DNA of 64,000 nt, from positions 25,544 through 89,543 of the forward strand of contig JAGWGW010000002.1 in NCBI GenBank assembly GCA_028867135.1, written 5' to 3'. The stretch comes from Microcaldota archaeon. Its GTDB lineage: Archaea; Micrarchaeota; Micrarchaeia; Micrarchaeales; CABMGC01. The notes beneath the pieces were generated by a model. That model did not search any database. It worked only from the letters and a program-made list of their open reading frames with translations, and was not told the DNA's origin. Below, in pieces: positions 41,421 to 49,631 of this stretch; position 1 is the stretch's first letter, and every line of letters begins with the position of its first letter. The position numbers were made by a program, and so were the translations under genes.

Positions 41421-41906
41421 ATGAGCAGGAGGTCAAGAACGTTCAACCCGGTGATAGGCGATGACAAGAGCATTGTCAGCGCGCACTGGCAGGGGAGAGA
41501 GGCTGAGGTAAGGACGCTCATGAGGAACGGCGGCGATCCGAACCTTGACTTCGGCTCCAGGACAGGCACAGCAAACATGAAGATAGGAGAGGAGAGCATA
41601 GGAAAGCTCAGAAATGCTGTCGAAGTCAGGGAGACGCTGACAATATGGTACGCCTCCAACGGCACGGTTCAGAGGGCGCAGGGCATCCCACGCTCTGTTG
41701 ACCTGAGGAAGGGCATAACGCTCTTCGGGAAGGACGATGCGATACCGTTCATAGGAGATACGGTTGCGATAAGGACGATAACGTTGAGGGGCAATACGGT
41801 ATACGACAACAGGAGCAGGATAGGCGCAGAATACGGCACCAAATCGGCTTCTGACATCGAAGCACTCATGAGAAGGAGCTTCGATAGCTCAGTGTCAACA
41901 AGATAA
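41421..41906 (+). CDS. Uncharacterised protein in the translation cluster
   Basis: A 161-aa protein I do not recognise. It is basic and polar, with no membrane segment. The middle is predicted as beta strands (EVRETLTIWYASNGTVQRAQ, GDTVAIRTITLRGNTVYDN). It has its own promoter (AGTTATAAATAC, about 30 nt upstream) and lies where many archaea carry ribosomal protein eL20/LX, but it has neither the length nor the signature of that protein. It is followed 10 nt later by prefoldin alpha. Confidence 0.55.
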   Translation: MSRRSRTFNPVIGDDKSIVSAHWQGREAEVRTLMRNGGDPNLDFGSRTGTANMKIGEESIGKLRNAVEVRETLTIWYASNGTVQRAQGIPRSVDLRKGITLFGKDDAIPFIGDTVAIRTITLRGNTVYDNRSRIGAEYGTKSASDIEALMRRSFDSSVSTR

Positions 41907-41916
41907 GATTGATCCG

Positions 41917-42363
41917 ATGGCTGAGAACAAGGACAACGCGAACATAGACCCGAAGGAGCTCTACGTGCAGCTCCAGTACCTGCAGAACCTCTACAGCCAG
42001 CAGTACGATTACATAGAGGAGAACCTTGCGAGCTACACTATAGCCAACAATTCCGTCAGGAGGAGCATAGAGCTCCTGAGCGGCGCGGACTCTGTGAAGA
42101 ACTCGAAGGTGCTGATGAGCCCAGACGCAGGAATCTACATGGAAGCCAGCATCGGGGAGCTCAGGAGCATCATAACTTATGTTGGTGCAGGATATCTAGT
42201 GGAGAAGAGCGTTGAGGATGCGAAGGCCTTCATGGAGCAGAACCAGAGGAAGGGAGAGGAGGTGCTCATGAAGCTCGTGTCCGACAAGCAGAAGCTCGAG
42301 AAGGAATTGCTGGACATAAACTACAGGATGGGAGTCCTCCAGCAGCAGCTGTCAGGACAGTAG
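41917..42363 (+). CDS. pfdA: Prefoldin subunit alpha
   Basis: A 148-aa coiled-coil protein with the prefoldin alpha plan: an N-terminal helix (YVQLQYLQNLYSQQYDYIEE), a beta-hairpin core (VLMSPDAGIYMEASIGE, ITYVGAGYLVEKSVEDA) and a C-terminal helix (QKLEKELLDINYRMGVLQQQ). With beta subunits it forms a hexamer that delivers unfolded proteins to the thermosome. Its position before ftsY is conserved in archaea. Confidence 0.88.
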   Translation: MAENKDNANIDPKELYVQLQYLQNLYSQQYDYIEENLASYTIANNSVRRSIELLSGADSVKNSKVLMSPDAGIYMEASIGELRSIITYVGAGYLVEKSVEDAKAFMEQNQRKGEEVLMKLVSDKQKLEKELLDINYRMGVLQQQLSGQ

Positions 42364-42371
42364 GTAATCCG

Positions 42372-43619
42372 ATGTTTGAAGGCCTGAAGAAGAAGTTCTC
42401 GAATTTTATAGACAACATCACGAAAAAGGAGAATGAGGAGGTCAAGGAAGAGGCCAAGGAGGGGAAGGCTGAGGAGAGGGAGGAGCCAGCCCAGGCTGCT
42501 CCTGCGCAAGAACAGGAGAAGATGTCTGATATCGAAAAGGAGGAAAAGGCAGAGGAGATAGAGGAAGAGGAGAGTGACGAGGCCCAGTACGAAAGGCAGA
42601 TGGCAAAAGGAAGCGAGGGAGAAGAGGCAAAGCCAGAGGCACAGGAGCAGGAGCATGAGCAGGTTCGCCAGGGCAGGGATTCGGCCCCTAAGCCGCAAGA
42701 GGAGAGAAAGGGCATAAGGTTGTCTGCCGCAACAAGGATAAAGGGCTTCATTTTTGGGCAGGTCGAGATAAAAGAGAAGGACGTAAGCTCGTTTCTTGAG
42801 GGCCTGAGGATGGACCTGCTGCAGTCCGATGTCAACTACGATGTCGCTGAAAGGATGGTCGGCAACCTGTCTAGGGAACTGGTAGGGATGAAGGTGAACT
42901 CCAGGGACATAGAAAGAGAGGTGAGGAGCAGCGTGAGGAGCTCGATACTTAGGACCATAGCGAAGAAGGAGGGCTCTGACATGGTTTCGATGGCAAGGGA
43001 GAAGAAGCATAAGGGAGAGATGCCGTTCAGGATACTTTTCCTGGGACCCAATGGGGCGGGAAAGACGACAACGATGGCCAAGGTCGCGAGGATGCTGCTT
43101 GACAACGGTTTTTCGTGCGTGATGTCGGCAAGCGACACATTCAGGGCAGCTGCAATGGAGCAGACCGCAATACATGCGCAGCGACTTGGGATAAGCGTCA
43201 TAAAGGGCGCTTACGGCGCTGACCCTGCTAGCATTGCATTCGATGCCATAGCCCATGCGAAGGCCCATGGAATAGACGTGGTGCTCATGGACAGCGCGGG
43301 AAGGCAGGAGACGAACAGGAGCCTGATAGAGGAGCTGAAGAAGATGGCAAGGGTGACCATGCCTGACATGAAAATATTCGTAGGCGAGGGCATAGCGGGC
43401 AACGCGCTGCTGAACCAGGTCAAGGCCATCAATGAAGCTGTAAGGATAGACGGAATAATACTGACAAAGCTCGATGTGGATGCGAAAGGCGGCAATACCA
43501 TATCGATACTCAGCGACACGACGATACCCATACTCTTCTTCGGCATGGGCGAGAAGTACTCTGACCTGATGGCCTATGACCCGGAATTCATAATAAACAA
43601 CATAGTGCCGGACAACTGA
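42372..43619 (+). CDS. ftsY: Signal recognition particle receptor FtsY
   Basis: A 415-aa SRP GTPase. A highly acidic/Lys-rich N-terminal region (about residues 15-115, EEVKEEAKEGKAEEREEPAQ) is followed by the N domain and the G domain. The G domain has LGPNGAGKTTTMAKVARML (P-loop), SASDTFRAAAMEQ, VVLMDSAGRQETN, TKLDVDAKGG and FFGMGEKYSDL. It docks SRP-bound ribosomes at the membrane. The ATG at 42372 is 8 nt after pfdA. The acidic N-terminal extension is more typical of bacterial FtsY than of most archaeal ones. Confidence 0.95.
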   Translation: MFEGLKKKFSNFIDNITKKENEEVKEEAKEGKAEEREEPAQAAPAQEQEKMSDIEKEEKAEEIEEEESDEAQYERQMAKGSEGEEAKPEAQEQEHEQVRQGRDSAPKPQEERKGIRLSAATRIKGFIFGQVEIKEKDVSSFLEGLRMDLLQSDVNYDVAERMVGNLSRELVGMKVNSRDIEREVRSSVRSSILRTIAKKEGSDMVSMAREKKHKGEMPFRILFLGPNGAGKTTTMAKVARMLLDNGFSCVMSASDTFRAAAMEQTAIHAQRLGISVIKGAYGADPASIAFDAIAHAKAHGIDVVLMDSAGRQETNRSLIEELKKMARVTMPDMKIFVGEGIAGNALLNQVKAINEAVRIDGIILTKLDVDAKGGNTISILSDTTIPILFFGMGEKYSDLMAYDPEFIINNIVPDN

Positions 43620-43668
43620 ACATTATAAAAGAGTTAAAATAGCATAAAGGCGATATAGATGGGTTTGC

Positions 43669-44985
43669 ATGGATGAGGAATTTCTGCAGTTCGAGTCAAA
43701 GGTCTTCGAGCTTCTCGAGGGCAAGCTGAGCTCCATAAACGACGAGGGCGAGCTCCTTAGGAACATCGAGACCATATCCAAGACTGTCAATCCGGCGGTC
43801 ACGCAGGACGAGATAAACCAGGCCATAGCCGATGCCAGGAAGTTCGACCCGATAGACGACTATCTCCACAACGAGGAGATAGAGGACATCATGGTGAACA
43901 ACACGAGGAACATATTCGTATACAGGACAGGCGCAGGCATAGAGATGGTGAAGGAGAGGATACCTACAAGGAAGGAGCTTAGCAGGTTTGTCAAGAAGCT
44001 GAGGATGTACGCGACAAGCGACATGGCCAGCAAGCAGATATTCGACGTCCACATGCCGACCGGCGCAAGGGCCAACATAGTGGAATCGCCGCTGGGCGCA
44101 GACGTAACGATAAGGAGCTTCAAGAAGAAGGCATACAGCATAATAGACCTGATAAACAGGGGAGAGCTCAGCTACAACATGGCCGGAAGGTTGTGGGTGT
44201 ACTCGGAGGGGCTGAAGGTCAGGCCAGCGAACATAGTGATAGGGGGAACGCCTGGAAGCGGGAAGACGACGCTCCTCAACGCCATGTTCTCGTTCTTCAG
44301 GCCTGAGGAGAGGATAGTCGTCATAGAGGAGACATACGAGCTAAACACCGAGACCCAGGAGAACTGCGTAAGGCTGGAGACCAGCCCGCAGGTCGACCTG
44401 CAGGACCTTCTCAAGAACTCGCTCAGGATGAGGCCCGACATGCTCATAGTCGGGGAGGTGAGAGGGGCTGAGGCGCAGGACATGATGGTTGCGATGAACA
44501 TAGGGAAGATAGCGATGTCAACGATACACGCGAGCACCACGAGGGATATAATAACAAGGCTGGAAAGCTCGCCAATGAACATCGACAGGAACGCGATATC
44601 GCTGGTCGACGTCCTGATGGTGGTCTCGCAGGTGCAGGAGGAGGGCATGTACACCAGGAAGATAACGCAGGTATCTGAAGTGTCCGGAGTGGAGACAAAG
44701 GTGCTGCTCTCGGATCTCTTCCTATACGACTACAAGACAAGGAAGGGTTCGCAGATACTGCCCAGCGTAACGTACAGGGACAACCTGTCCAAGCTCAGCG
44801 GCTACTCGCCGAGCAAGATAATAGAGGAGGAACAGAGGAGGGCCAAGATACTTGAGAAGCTCAACAAGATGGGGATAAGGGACCTCGCGGGCATCAACAA
44901 CTTCTGCAAGGAGTATTATGAGGATCCCGAGAAGGCGCTTAACAAGATAGAGCTCTCGAACCTCGGCATCCTCACGTACGACTGA
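43669..44985 (+). CDS. Type II/IV secretion system ATPase (CpaF/TadA family)
   Basis: A 438-aa secretion NTPase. An N-terminal domain (residues ~1-170) precedes Walker A IGGTPGSGKTTLLNAMFSFF, the Asp box VVIEETYELNTETQ, Walker B MLIVGEVRGAEAQDMMVAMN and the His box STIHASTTRDIITRLE. Such hexameric ATPases power assembly of type IV pili, archaella or adhesion filaments. The window contains six proteins with class III pilin signals, which could be its substrates. No membrane platform (TadC/PilC-like) or prepilin peptidase gene is nearby. A small surface-protein gene follows 6 nt later. Confidence 0.9.
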   Translation: MDEEFLQFESKVFELLEGKLSSINDEGELLRNIETISKTVNPAVTQDEINQAIADARKFDPIDDYLHNEEIEDIMVNNTRNIFVYRTGAGIEMVKERIPTRKELSRFVKKLRMYATSDMASKQIFDVHMPTGARANIVESPLGADVTIRSFKKKAYSIIDLINRGELSYNMAGRLWVYSEGLKVRPANIVIGGTPGSGKTTLLNAMFSFFRPEERIVVIEETYELNTETQENCVRLETSPQVDLQDLLKNSLRMRPDMLIVGEVRGAEAQDMMVAMNIGKIAMSTIHASTTRDIITRLESSPMNIDRNAISLVDVLMVVSQVQEEGMYTRKITQVSEVSGVETKVLLSDLFLYDYKTRKGSQILPSVTYRDNLSKLSGYSPSKIIEEEQRRAKILEKLNKMGIRDLAGINNFCKEYYEDPEKALNKIELSNLGILTYD

Positions 44986-44991
44986 GATTCC

Positions 44992-45780
44992 ATGAAGATA
45001 ACGCATCTTATTATCGCCTTCCTGATGCTGCCGCTCATCGCTAGCGCAGGCACAGTCACGCTCAGCGGCACGTGCCCTTCGAAGCTTGTGAACGGCAACG
45101 CAAGCTTCTCCCTCAGCAACAGCGGCAACGAGTCAGCCACAAGCCTCATCATAACGCTCCATTTCATAGGCAACGTGACATCCAACAAATCAGTGCAGAT
45201 AGGCAAGATAGCGCCTGCGCAGAGCCTGAACGTTTCCGTGCCCGTGTCCGGCAACGGCAACTCGGGCACTTTCGGCTCCTATTTCCTTGTGGCGTACAGG
45301 CAGGACAGCTCCGTATTCTCCGCGATATTCCCATGCCTGATAGACATAGGCAACGGAACAGCGTCGCAGCTCCTCGTCAATTCAGAGGTCGTTTCGAAGA
45401 TCAGCGGAAACAGCACCGTGAATGTGTCTGTTGTGAACGGCGGGTACACGTCCATCAACGCGTCAGTGGATCTGGTGCTGCCGATAGGCCTCTCTGCGCC
45501 TTTCGGAAGCCACAAGGCTCTCCTTCTAGGCCCCAGCTCAAGGGATGGCATATTCTTTCCAGTAACGTATCCTAACGGCACCGGGAGCTATGCAGGTGCT
45601 GTGGTGGTCTCCTATCAGGAGAATGGCCTCAACCATGCCTCGCTGTCCACGATAACCATAGGCACTCAGGGACTGAAGAAGGGCATGCAGCTGGGAGCAT
45701 TGCTGGAATATGCTGTGGCGATAGTGTTTGTGGCGTTTGTCATCCTGATCCTCAGGGCAAGGCTGAGAAGGAAAGGCTAG
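44992..45780 (+). CDS. Secreted, C-terminally anchored beta-sandwich surface protein
   Basis: A 262-aa protein. It has a signal peptide (MKITHLIIAFLMLPLIASAG), about 200 residues of Ser/Thr/Asn-rich beta-sandwich-like sequence with two similar units (VTLSGTCPSKLVNGNASFSL; SGNSTVNVSVVNGGYTSINA), a membrane helix near residue 235 (LLEYAVAIVFVAFVILIL) and a basic end. The units resemble CARDB/Ig-like surface modules, but no family is certain. It is 6 nt downstream of the CpaF-type ATPase and may be part of that export system or its filament. It overlaps the convergent GT-C gene by 4 nt. Confidence 0.6.
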   Translation: MKITHLIIAFLMLPLIASAGTVTLSGTCPSKLVNGNASFSLSNSGNESATSLIITLHFIGNVTSNKSVQIGKIAPAQSLNVSVPVSGNGNSGTFGSYFLVAYRQDSSVFSAIFPCLIDIGNGTASQLLVNSEVVSKISGNSTVNVSVVNGGYTSINASVDLVLPIGLSAPFGSHKALLLGPSSRDGIFFPVTYPNGTGSYAGAVVVSYQENGLNHASLSTITIGTQGLKKGMQLGALLEYAVAIVFVAFVILILRARLRRKG

Positions 45781-47516
45781 TGCGAATAGTTGAGTATGTA
45801 GTAGAGGCTTACGTTAGTGGCCTCGGAGCTAGGGATGCTGCCGGATACAATGCTTCTCGTCGCATAGCTTTTCAGTATCTGGCTGCACATGCCGCCATGG
45901 TTGGGAGGGACCGTGCACCAGTAGCCGTAATCGAATACATAACAGCTGTACCGCCTTGAGAAGTCGGTGAAGTTGCTGTCGCCTCCGTATATGTAGCCTA
46001 TCTGGGCTGCGCTCCTGTTGACCTCTAGCCAGATGTCTGGAGTGAAGCTGAAGACAAGGCAGTTGTTGGGCACATGGCTGTAGTTGCCGTAGAAGAAGCT
46101 CATCGCAGGGTATATGACGTTCTGCTGGGGCATGTTCTGGGGCGCTATCGTTATTATGCCCAGATACTGCGAGATGGAAAGGCAGAGGAATGTAACCGTT
46201 ACAAAGGAATAGATGGCAGTGAAGATTACGCTCCGCTTGAGCGCGTTTTTATTGCGCAGCTTTCCCTGCACCAGGCCGTAAATAGCAGATATGATGCCGT
46301 AAAGCCCGACGCCTGCGAGTATCGCGATCGCAGGATGCAGCTGGAGCATGAACCTTGCGTCGACCCCGTAGACCGCAGAGCCTGCATAGAAGAAGTCGTA
46401 GAAAAGCTCATAGAACAGTATCCACATGAACAGGAGGGCTGATGAGATGCCTTTGCCCCTAATGCCCCTGTCCAGAATCAGGGTGATTATCCCTATCAGG
46501 GCCATTACAGAGAATGACAGCGGGAACGATGCCGGATAGTAGGACTGCTGGTCGTAGTATCCTGACAGGTAGAGGAGATTGTCGCGTCCGTTGTGCATGA
46601 GGTTCTGTATCGAGAAGAGATGGTGCTGTGCGTCCTGTCCGAACTGCGGATTCGGCAGCTGGTAGGCTATGAAGAATATCTGCGGCGATATGACAAGGAA
46701 GAACGCAAGCAGGCAGAGCAGGGTTCCGGTGTCGTTTGAAGCAGACATGGCAGAGCCGTAAAACGATTTTAGCTTCCTGCGGAGCGACCCTTCGAAGGAG
46801 AGCAGGTACGCTATTATGAACAACGGTATCAGGAGTATGCCTTCAGTCCTCATGCCGACCGAAAGCGCAAGGGAGAACAGAAAGGCGAGCAGGCTTGCCC
46901 TGCTCCTGTTCCTTATGTATACGGCAAAGAGGAGCATTGAAAGGGTTGTGAGCGCCATGAAGCCAAGGTCGGGTGACGCCTGCACCCTCGACCATATGTA
47001 AAGCTCAGGCATTATCGCAAAGAGGGCTGTAGCGATGGGGCCTATTCGCTTGCCGAAAAGCGCGGACGAAAGGAGGAACACGAACAGCACCGCTAGGAAG
47101 CCGAAGAAGAGCGTTGTGGCAAATGACGTTGCTGTGCCTATGCCGAACAGTGCGAATGCGATTGCTATGAAGAAGGAGAACTCCGCAGGGTCATGGTATA
47201 TCAGTGTGGAGCCGCAGCTTGACACCATTCCGGTGCCGTACTGGCACCATGTGGCATCGAAATGCTTCAGTATGTTTATCGCAATGCCCTGGTATATGTT
47301 CTCGTCAAAATAGAGCTGCTCTGCAGGATGCACCAGGAGAATCGAGACCATGAGGAAGAACGCAAGGGTGCCGATAAGCACCGCAAGGGAGTATCGGTCA
47401 ACCCTTCCGCGGAGGGCGTCGTAGATGCGCCTTCTTGAGAGGTATACGAATGCAAGAAGCCCGAGGAGAGCTGCAGTGTAGCCTAGGACAAGCAGATTTC
47501 CCAATATGTAGAACAT
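45777..47516 (-). CDS. GT-C-fold membrane glycosyltransferase (ArnT/PMT-like)
   Basis: A 579-aa protein with about 11-12 membrane helices and a C-terminal ectodomain. The first external loop carries YFDENIYQGIAINILKHFDA, with the acidic D-E pair characteristic of dolichyl/polyprenyl-phosphate sugar transferases of the PMT/ArnT type. A second helix cluster contains MPELYIWSRVQASPDLGFMA. The gene lies head-to-head at its 3' end with the surface protein beside CpaF, which suggests glycosylation of surface or pilus proteins. Sugar and acceptor are unknown. The ATG at 47516 is used. Confidence 0.75.
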   Translation of the reverse strand: MFYILGNLLVLGYTAALLGLLAFVYLSRRRIYDALRGRVDRYSLAVLIGTLAFFLMVSILLVHPAEQLYFDENIYQGIAINILKHFDATWCQYGTGMVSSCGSTLIYHDPAEFSFFIAIAFALFGIGTATSFATTLFFGFLAVLFVFLLSSALFGKRIGPIATALFAIMPELYIWSRVQASPDLGFMALTTLSMLLFAVYIRNRSRASLLAFLFSLALSVGMRTEGILLIPLFIIAYLLSFEGSLRRKLKSFYGSAMSASNDTGTLLCLLAFFLVISPQIFFIAYQLPNPQFGQDAQHHLFSIQNLMHNGRDNLLYLSGYYDQQSYYPASFPLSFSVMALIGIITLILDRGIRGKGISSALLFMWILFYELFYDFFYAGSAVYGVDARFMLQLHPAIAILAGVGLYGIISAIYGLVQGKLRNKNALKRSVIFTAIYSFVTVTFLCLSISQYLGIITIAPQNMPQQNVIYPAMSFFYGNYSHVPNNCLVFSFTPDIWLEVNRSAAQIGYIYGGDSNFTDFSRRYSCYVFDYGYWCTVPPNHGGMCSQILKSYATRSIVSGSIPSSEATNVSLYYILNYSH

Positions 47517-47562
47517 CAAATCCGATGTTTTATTGGAAAGGAAGAAAAATAAAGCTAATTGC

Positions 47563-49044
47563 TTATCCTCTCAGCAGCTCCGGAACGCCATCCAGCGCCC
47601 TCATTATCGAGACGGTGTCCCCAGGAGCAACGTCCTGCTCCGGAGCCGCCCTGGCTATGACTCTCTTGCCAGAATGCATCTGCGCTACTACAAGCCTTAC
47701 CACGTCGGGGGAGTCCTTTGCTGTTGCGTATGAAACAGTAGTCGACAGGACCGTAGCCATCAGCTGGCATGCGTGCTTGTCGATGACGGAGCCGAAAGGA
47801 GAACCGTTGTGCGACCCGTTCATTGAATAGCTGATTTCCTGTGCGAACGCCGGATGGATTCTTTGCCTCTCATCCCCGTCCTTGCTAAGTACCGTGAATA
47901 CGACCGAGTTTGCGAAGCCGCCAAGGCTTGCGAATGCTACATTCTGCACATTCTTGACCTGCCTCTCTCCTGCCTCGCCCCTGATCTGCATATACGCCTC
48001 AATCGCCTGCTTCAGCCCGGATACCGCTATGGGATGGCCGCATGATATGAGGCCGCCGCTGGTGTTTACAGGGATGTCCCCGTGTATCGACGTCCTGCCC
48101 TCAGACGCCGCAGTCCATGCTTCCCCGCCATTGAGTATTCCTGCAGCTATCATCTGCATCGGCTGCAGTATCGTCGACATGTCGTGCGCCTCGAATATGC
48201 TTATCTGGGCCGGGGTTATGCCTGCCAGAGCATAAGCCCTGGAAGATGCCTGCTCTACCGATGGCATGCTGACCAGGTCCTTCCTGGATGATATAAGCGC
48301 AGAGTCCGCTCCTAGTCCTATGCCCCTCACGAACACGGGATTGTCTGTGAAGCTCCTTGCAATCCCATTCGATGTGACGAGCAGGGCAGCTGCACCGTCA
48401 GCATTAGGGCAGAACTCGAAGCGCCTCAAAGGAGAGACTATCATCTTAGATTCTAGCACCTGCTCCAATGTCACTACGCCCTTCTCAAAATGGTAAGAGT
48501 TGGGATTCAGTGAGCCGTTGAACCTGTTCTGCACTGCAACGTTGGCTATGTCCTCTCTGCTTATTCCAAATTCTGAAATGCATGCCGTTGCCATCAGGCC
48601 TGCAAGCGATGGCAGCGTGAGCCCGGCAGCCCTCTCCTCCTCGAATAGAAGCGTGGATATCGCGGTTGTTATCTCCTTTGTAGGCATGTGTGTCATCTTC
48701 TCAGCGCCGACCACAAGCACTACGTCCGCATCCCCGCTCTTTATTATCATGTCCGCCTGGTGCAACGCTGTTGCCCCTGAGGCGCTGATGTTGTTTACCA
48801 GCTGCGAAGGCAGTTGCTCTAGCCCTATCGCCTTTGCAATTTGCAGATGCACCCCGGATATGCCGTTGAACTCGGCCGCATAGCTGTTCGCTATGACCAC
48901 CCTGATTCTGGATGCTGCCTCCCTGCCTTCAAATAAGGACTGGTGCCTGCCGATTACAGGCCTTGCGGCGTCTGCAGCAAGCTCAAGAAGGTTCTTCTCG
49001 CTCTTTCCGAATTTCGTTATGTTTGCATCCACTATGGCTGACAT
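47563..49044 (-). CDS. SCP2-type thiolase with Ser at the catalytic Cys position, fused to a DUF35-like OB domain
   Basis: A 493-aa protein. Residues 1-~385 are a thiolase of the archaeal/SCP2 type: VNNISASGATALHQADMIIK at the nucleophile loop, VVGAEKMTHMPT, SIFEAHDMSTILQPMQMIA and SCGHPIAVSGLKQAIEAYMQ. The conserved CASG cysteine is a serine (codon AGC), so normal acetyl-enzyme chemistry is not expected. The last ~100 residues resemble the OB part of DUF35 (VRLVVAQMHSGKRVIARAA, GDTVSIMRAL) without the zinc ribbon. In many archaea thiolase, DUF35 and HMG-CoA synthase act together in the mevalonate pathway; here a fusion replaces the usual two separate genes. The real reaction is uncertain. 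Confidence 0.75.
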   Translation of the reverse strand: MSAIVDANITKFGKSEKNLLELAADAARPVIGRHQSLFEGREAASRIRVVIANSYAAEFNGISGVHLQIAKAIGLEQLPSQLVNNISASGATALHQADMIIKSGDADVVLVVGAEKMTHMPTKEITTAISTLLFEEERAAGLTLPSLAGLMATACISEFGISREDIANVAVQNRFNGSLNPNSYHFEKGVVTLEQVLESKMIVSPLRRFEFCPNADGAAALLVTSNGIARSFTDNPVFVRGIGLGADSALISSRKDLVSMPSVEQASSRAYALAGITPAQISIFEAHDMSTILQPMQMIAAGILNGGEAWTAASEGRTSIHGDIPVNTSGGLISCGHPIAVSGLKQAIEAYMQIRGEAGERQVKNVQNVAFASLGGFANSVVFTVLSKDGDERQRIHPAFAQEISYSMNGSHNGSPFGSVIDKHACQLMATVLSTTVSYATAKDSPDVVRLVVAQMHSGKRVIARAAPEQDVAPGDTVSIMRALDGVPELLRG

Positions 49045-49160
49045 AGAATCGTCAATGTCTTGAATGAGGTATGCACACCTTTAAATCTTGCATGCCCATC
49101 GGCAATGGACGAAGGGTTGCCTTCAGGAAACATATAAAGGAAGGTCAGTGATAGACAATT

Positions 49161-49631
49161 ATGGAGGAGAGGGTCGTAATCCTGCTGCTAGCTGTCGCGG
49201 CACTGTTCTCCGTAGTTTCCCTTGCCAGCTACCTGCCATCCTCCAGCAAAAGCCAGTGGCATTTTACAGTCGGGGGCAAGACGTATGCTGCAACTTACGC
49301 TGAGACAAACCAGGCTGGATGGGAGAGGGGGCTCATGAACCAGACTAACATATCCAACGGCACCTTTGCGCTTTTCGTGTTCAACAGGCACAGCATATGG
49401 CCGTTCTGGATGAAGAATACGTACGTGCCCTTGGATATAATATGGATAAACAACAGCAAGGTGGTGTACGTGGCGAATGCCGTGCCCTGCATACAGTACG
49501 ACAAGAACCAGAGCGACTGCACCCTGTACGTGCCTACCAATGCCTCCAATTACGCAATAGAGGCGCGCTCAGGGTTCGCTGCCATGAACAACATCACAAT
49601 AGGCAGCGAGATAAGCATAGGCAAGAATTAG
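49161..49631 (+). CDS. DUF192 family exported protein
   Basis: A 156-aa protein with an N-terminal membrane helix or signal anchor (VVILLLAVAALFSVVSLASY) and a DUF192 domain: YAETNQAGWERGLMNQTNIS, ALFVFNRHSIWPFWMKNTYV, PLDIIWINNSKVVYV and YAIEARSGFAAMNNITIGSE. The W/F-W-M-K-N-T pattern is the family hallmark. DUF192 proteins are small extracytoplasmic beta proteins of unknown function. AACATATAAAGG lies about 25 nt upstream of the ATG and indicates a short leader. Confidence 0.85.
   Translation: MEERVVILLLAVAALFSVVSLASYLPSSSKSQWHFTVGGKTYAATYAETNQAGWERGLMNQTNISNGTFALFVFNRHSIWPFWMKNTYVPLDIIWINNSKVVYVANAVPCIQYDKNQSDCTLYVPTNASNYAIEARSGFAAMNNITIGSEISIGKN

Noticed and set aside
41421-41906. Ribosomal protein eL20/LX at the expected cluster position
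   Set aside because: The protein is 161 aa, more than twice the LX length, and lacks its sequence pattern; left as uncharacterised.
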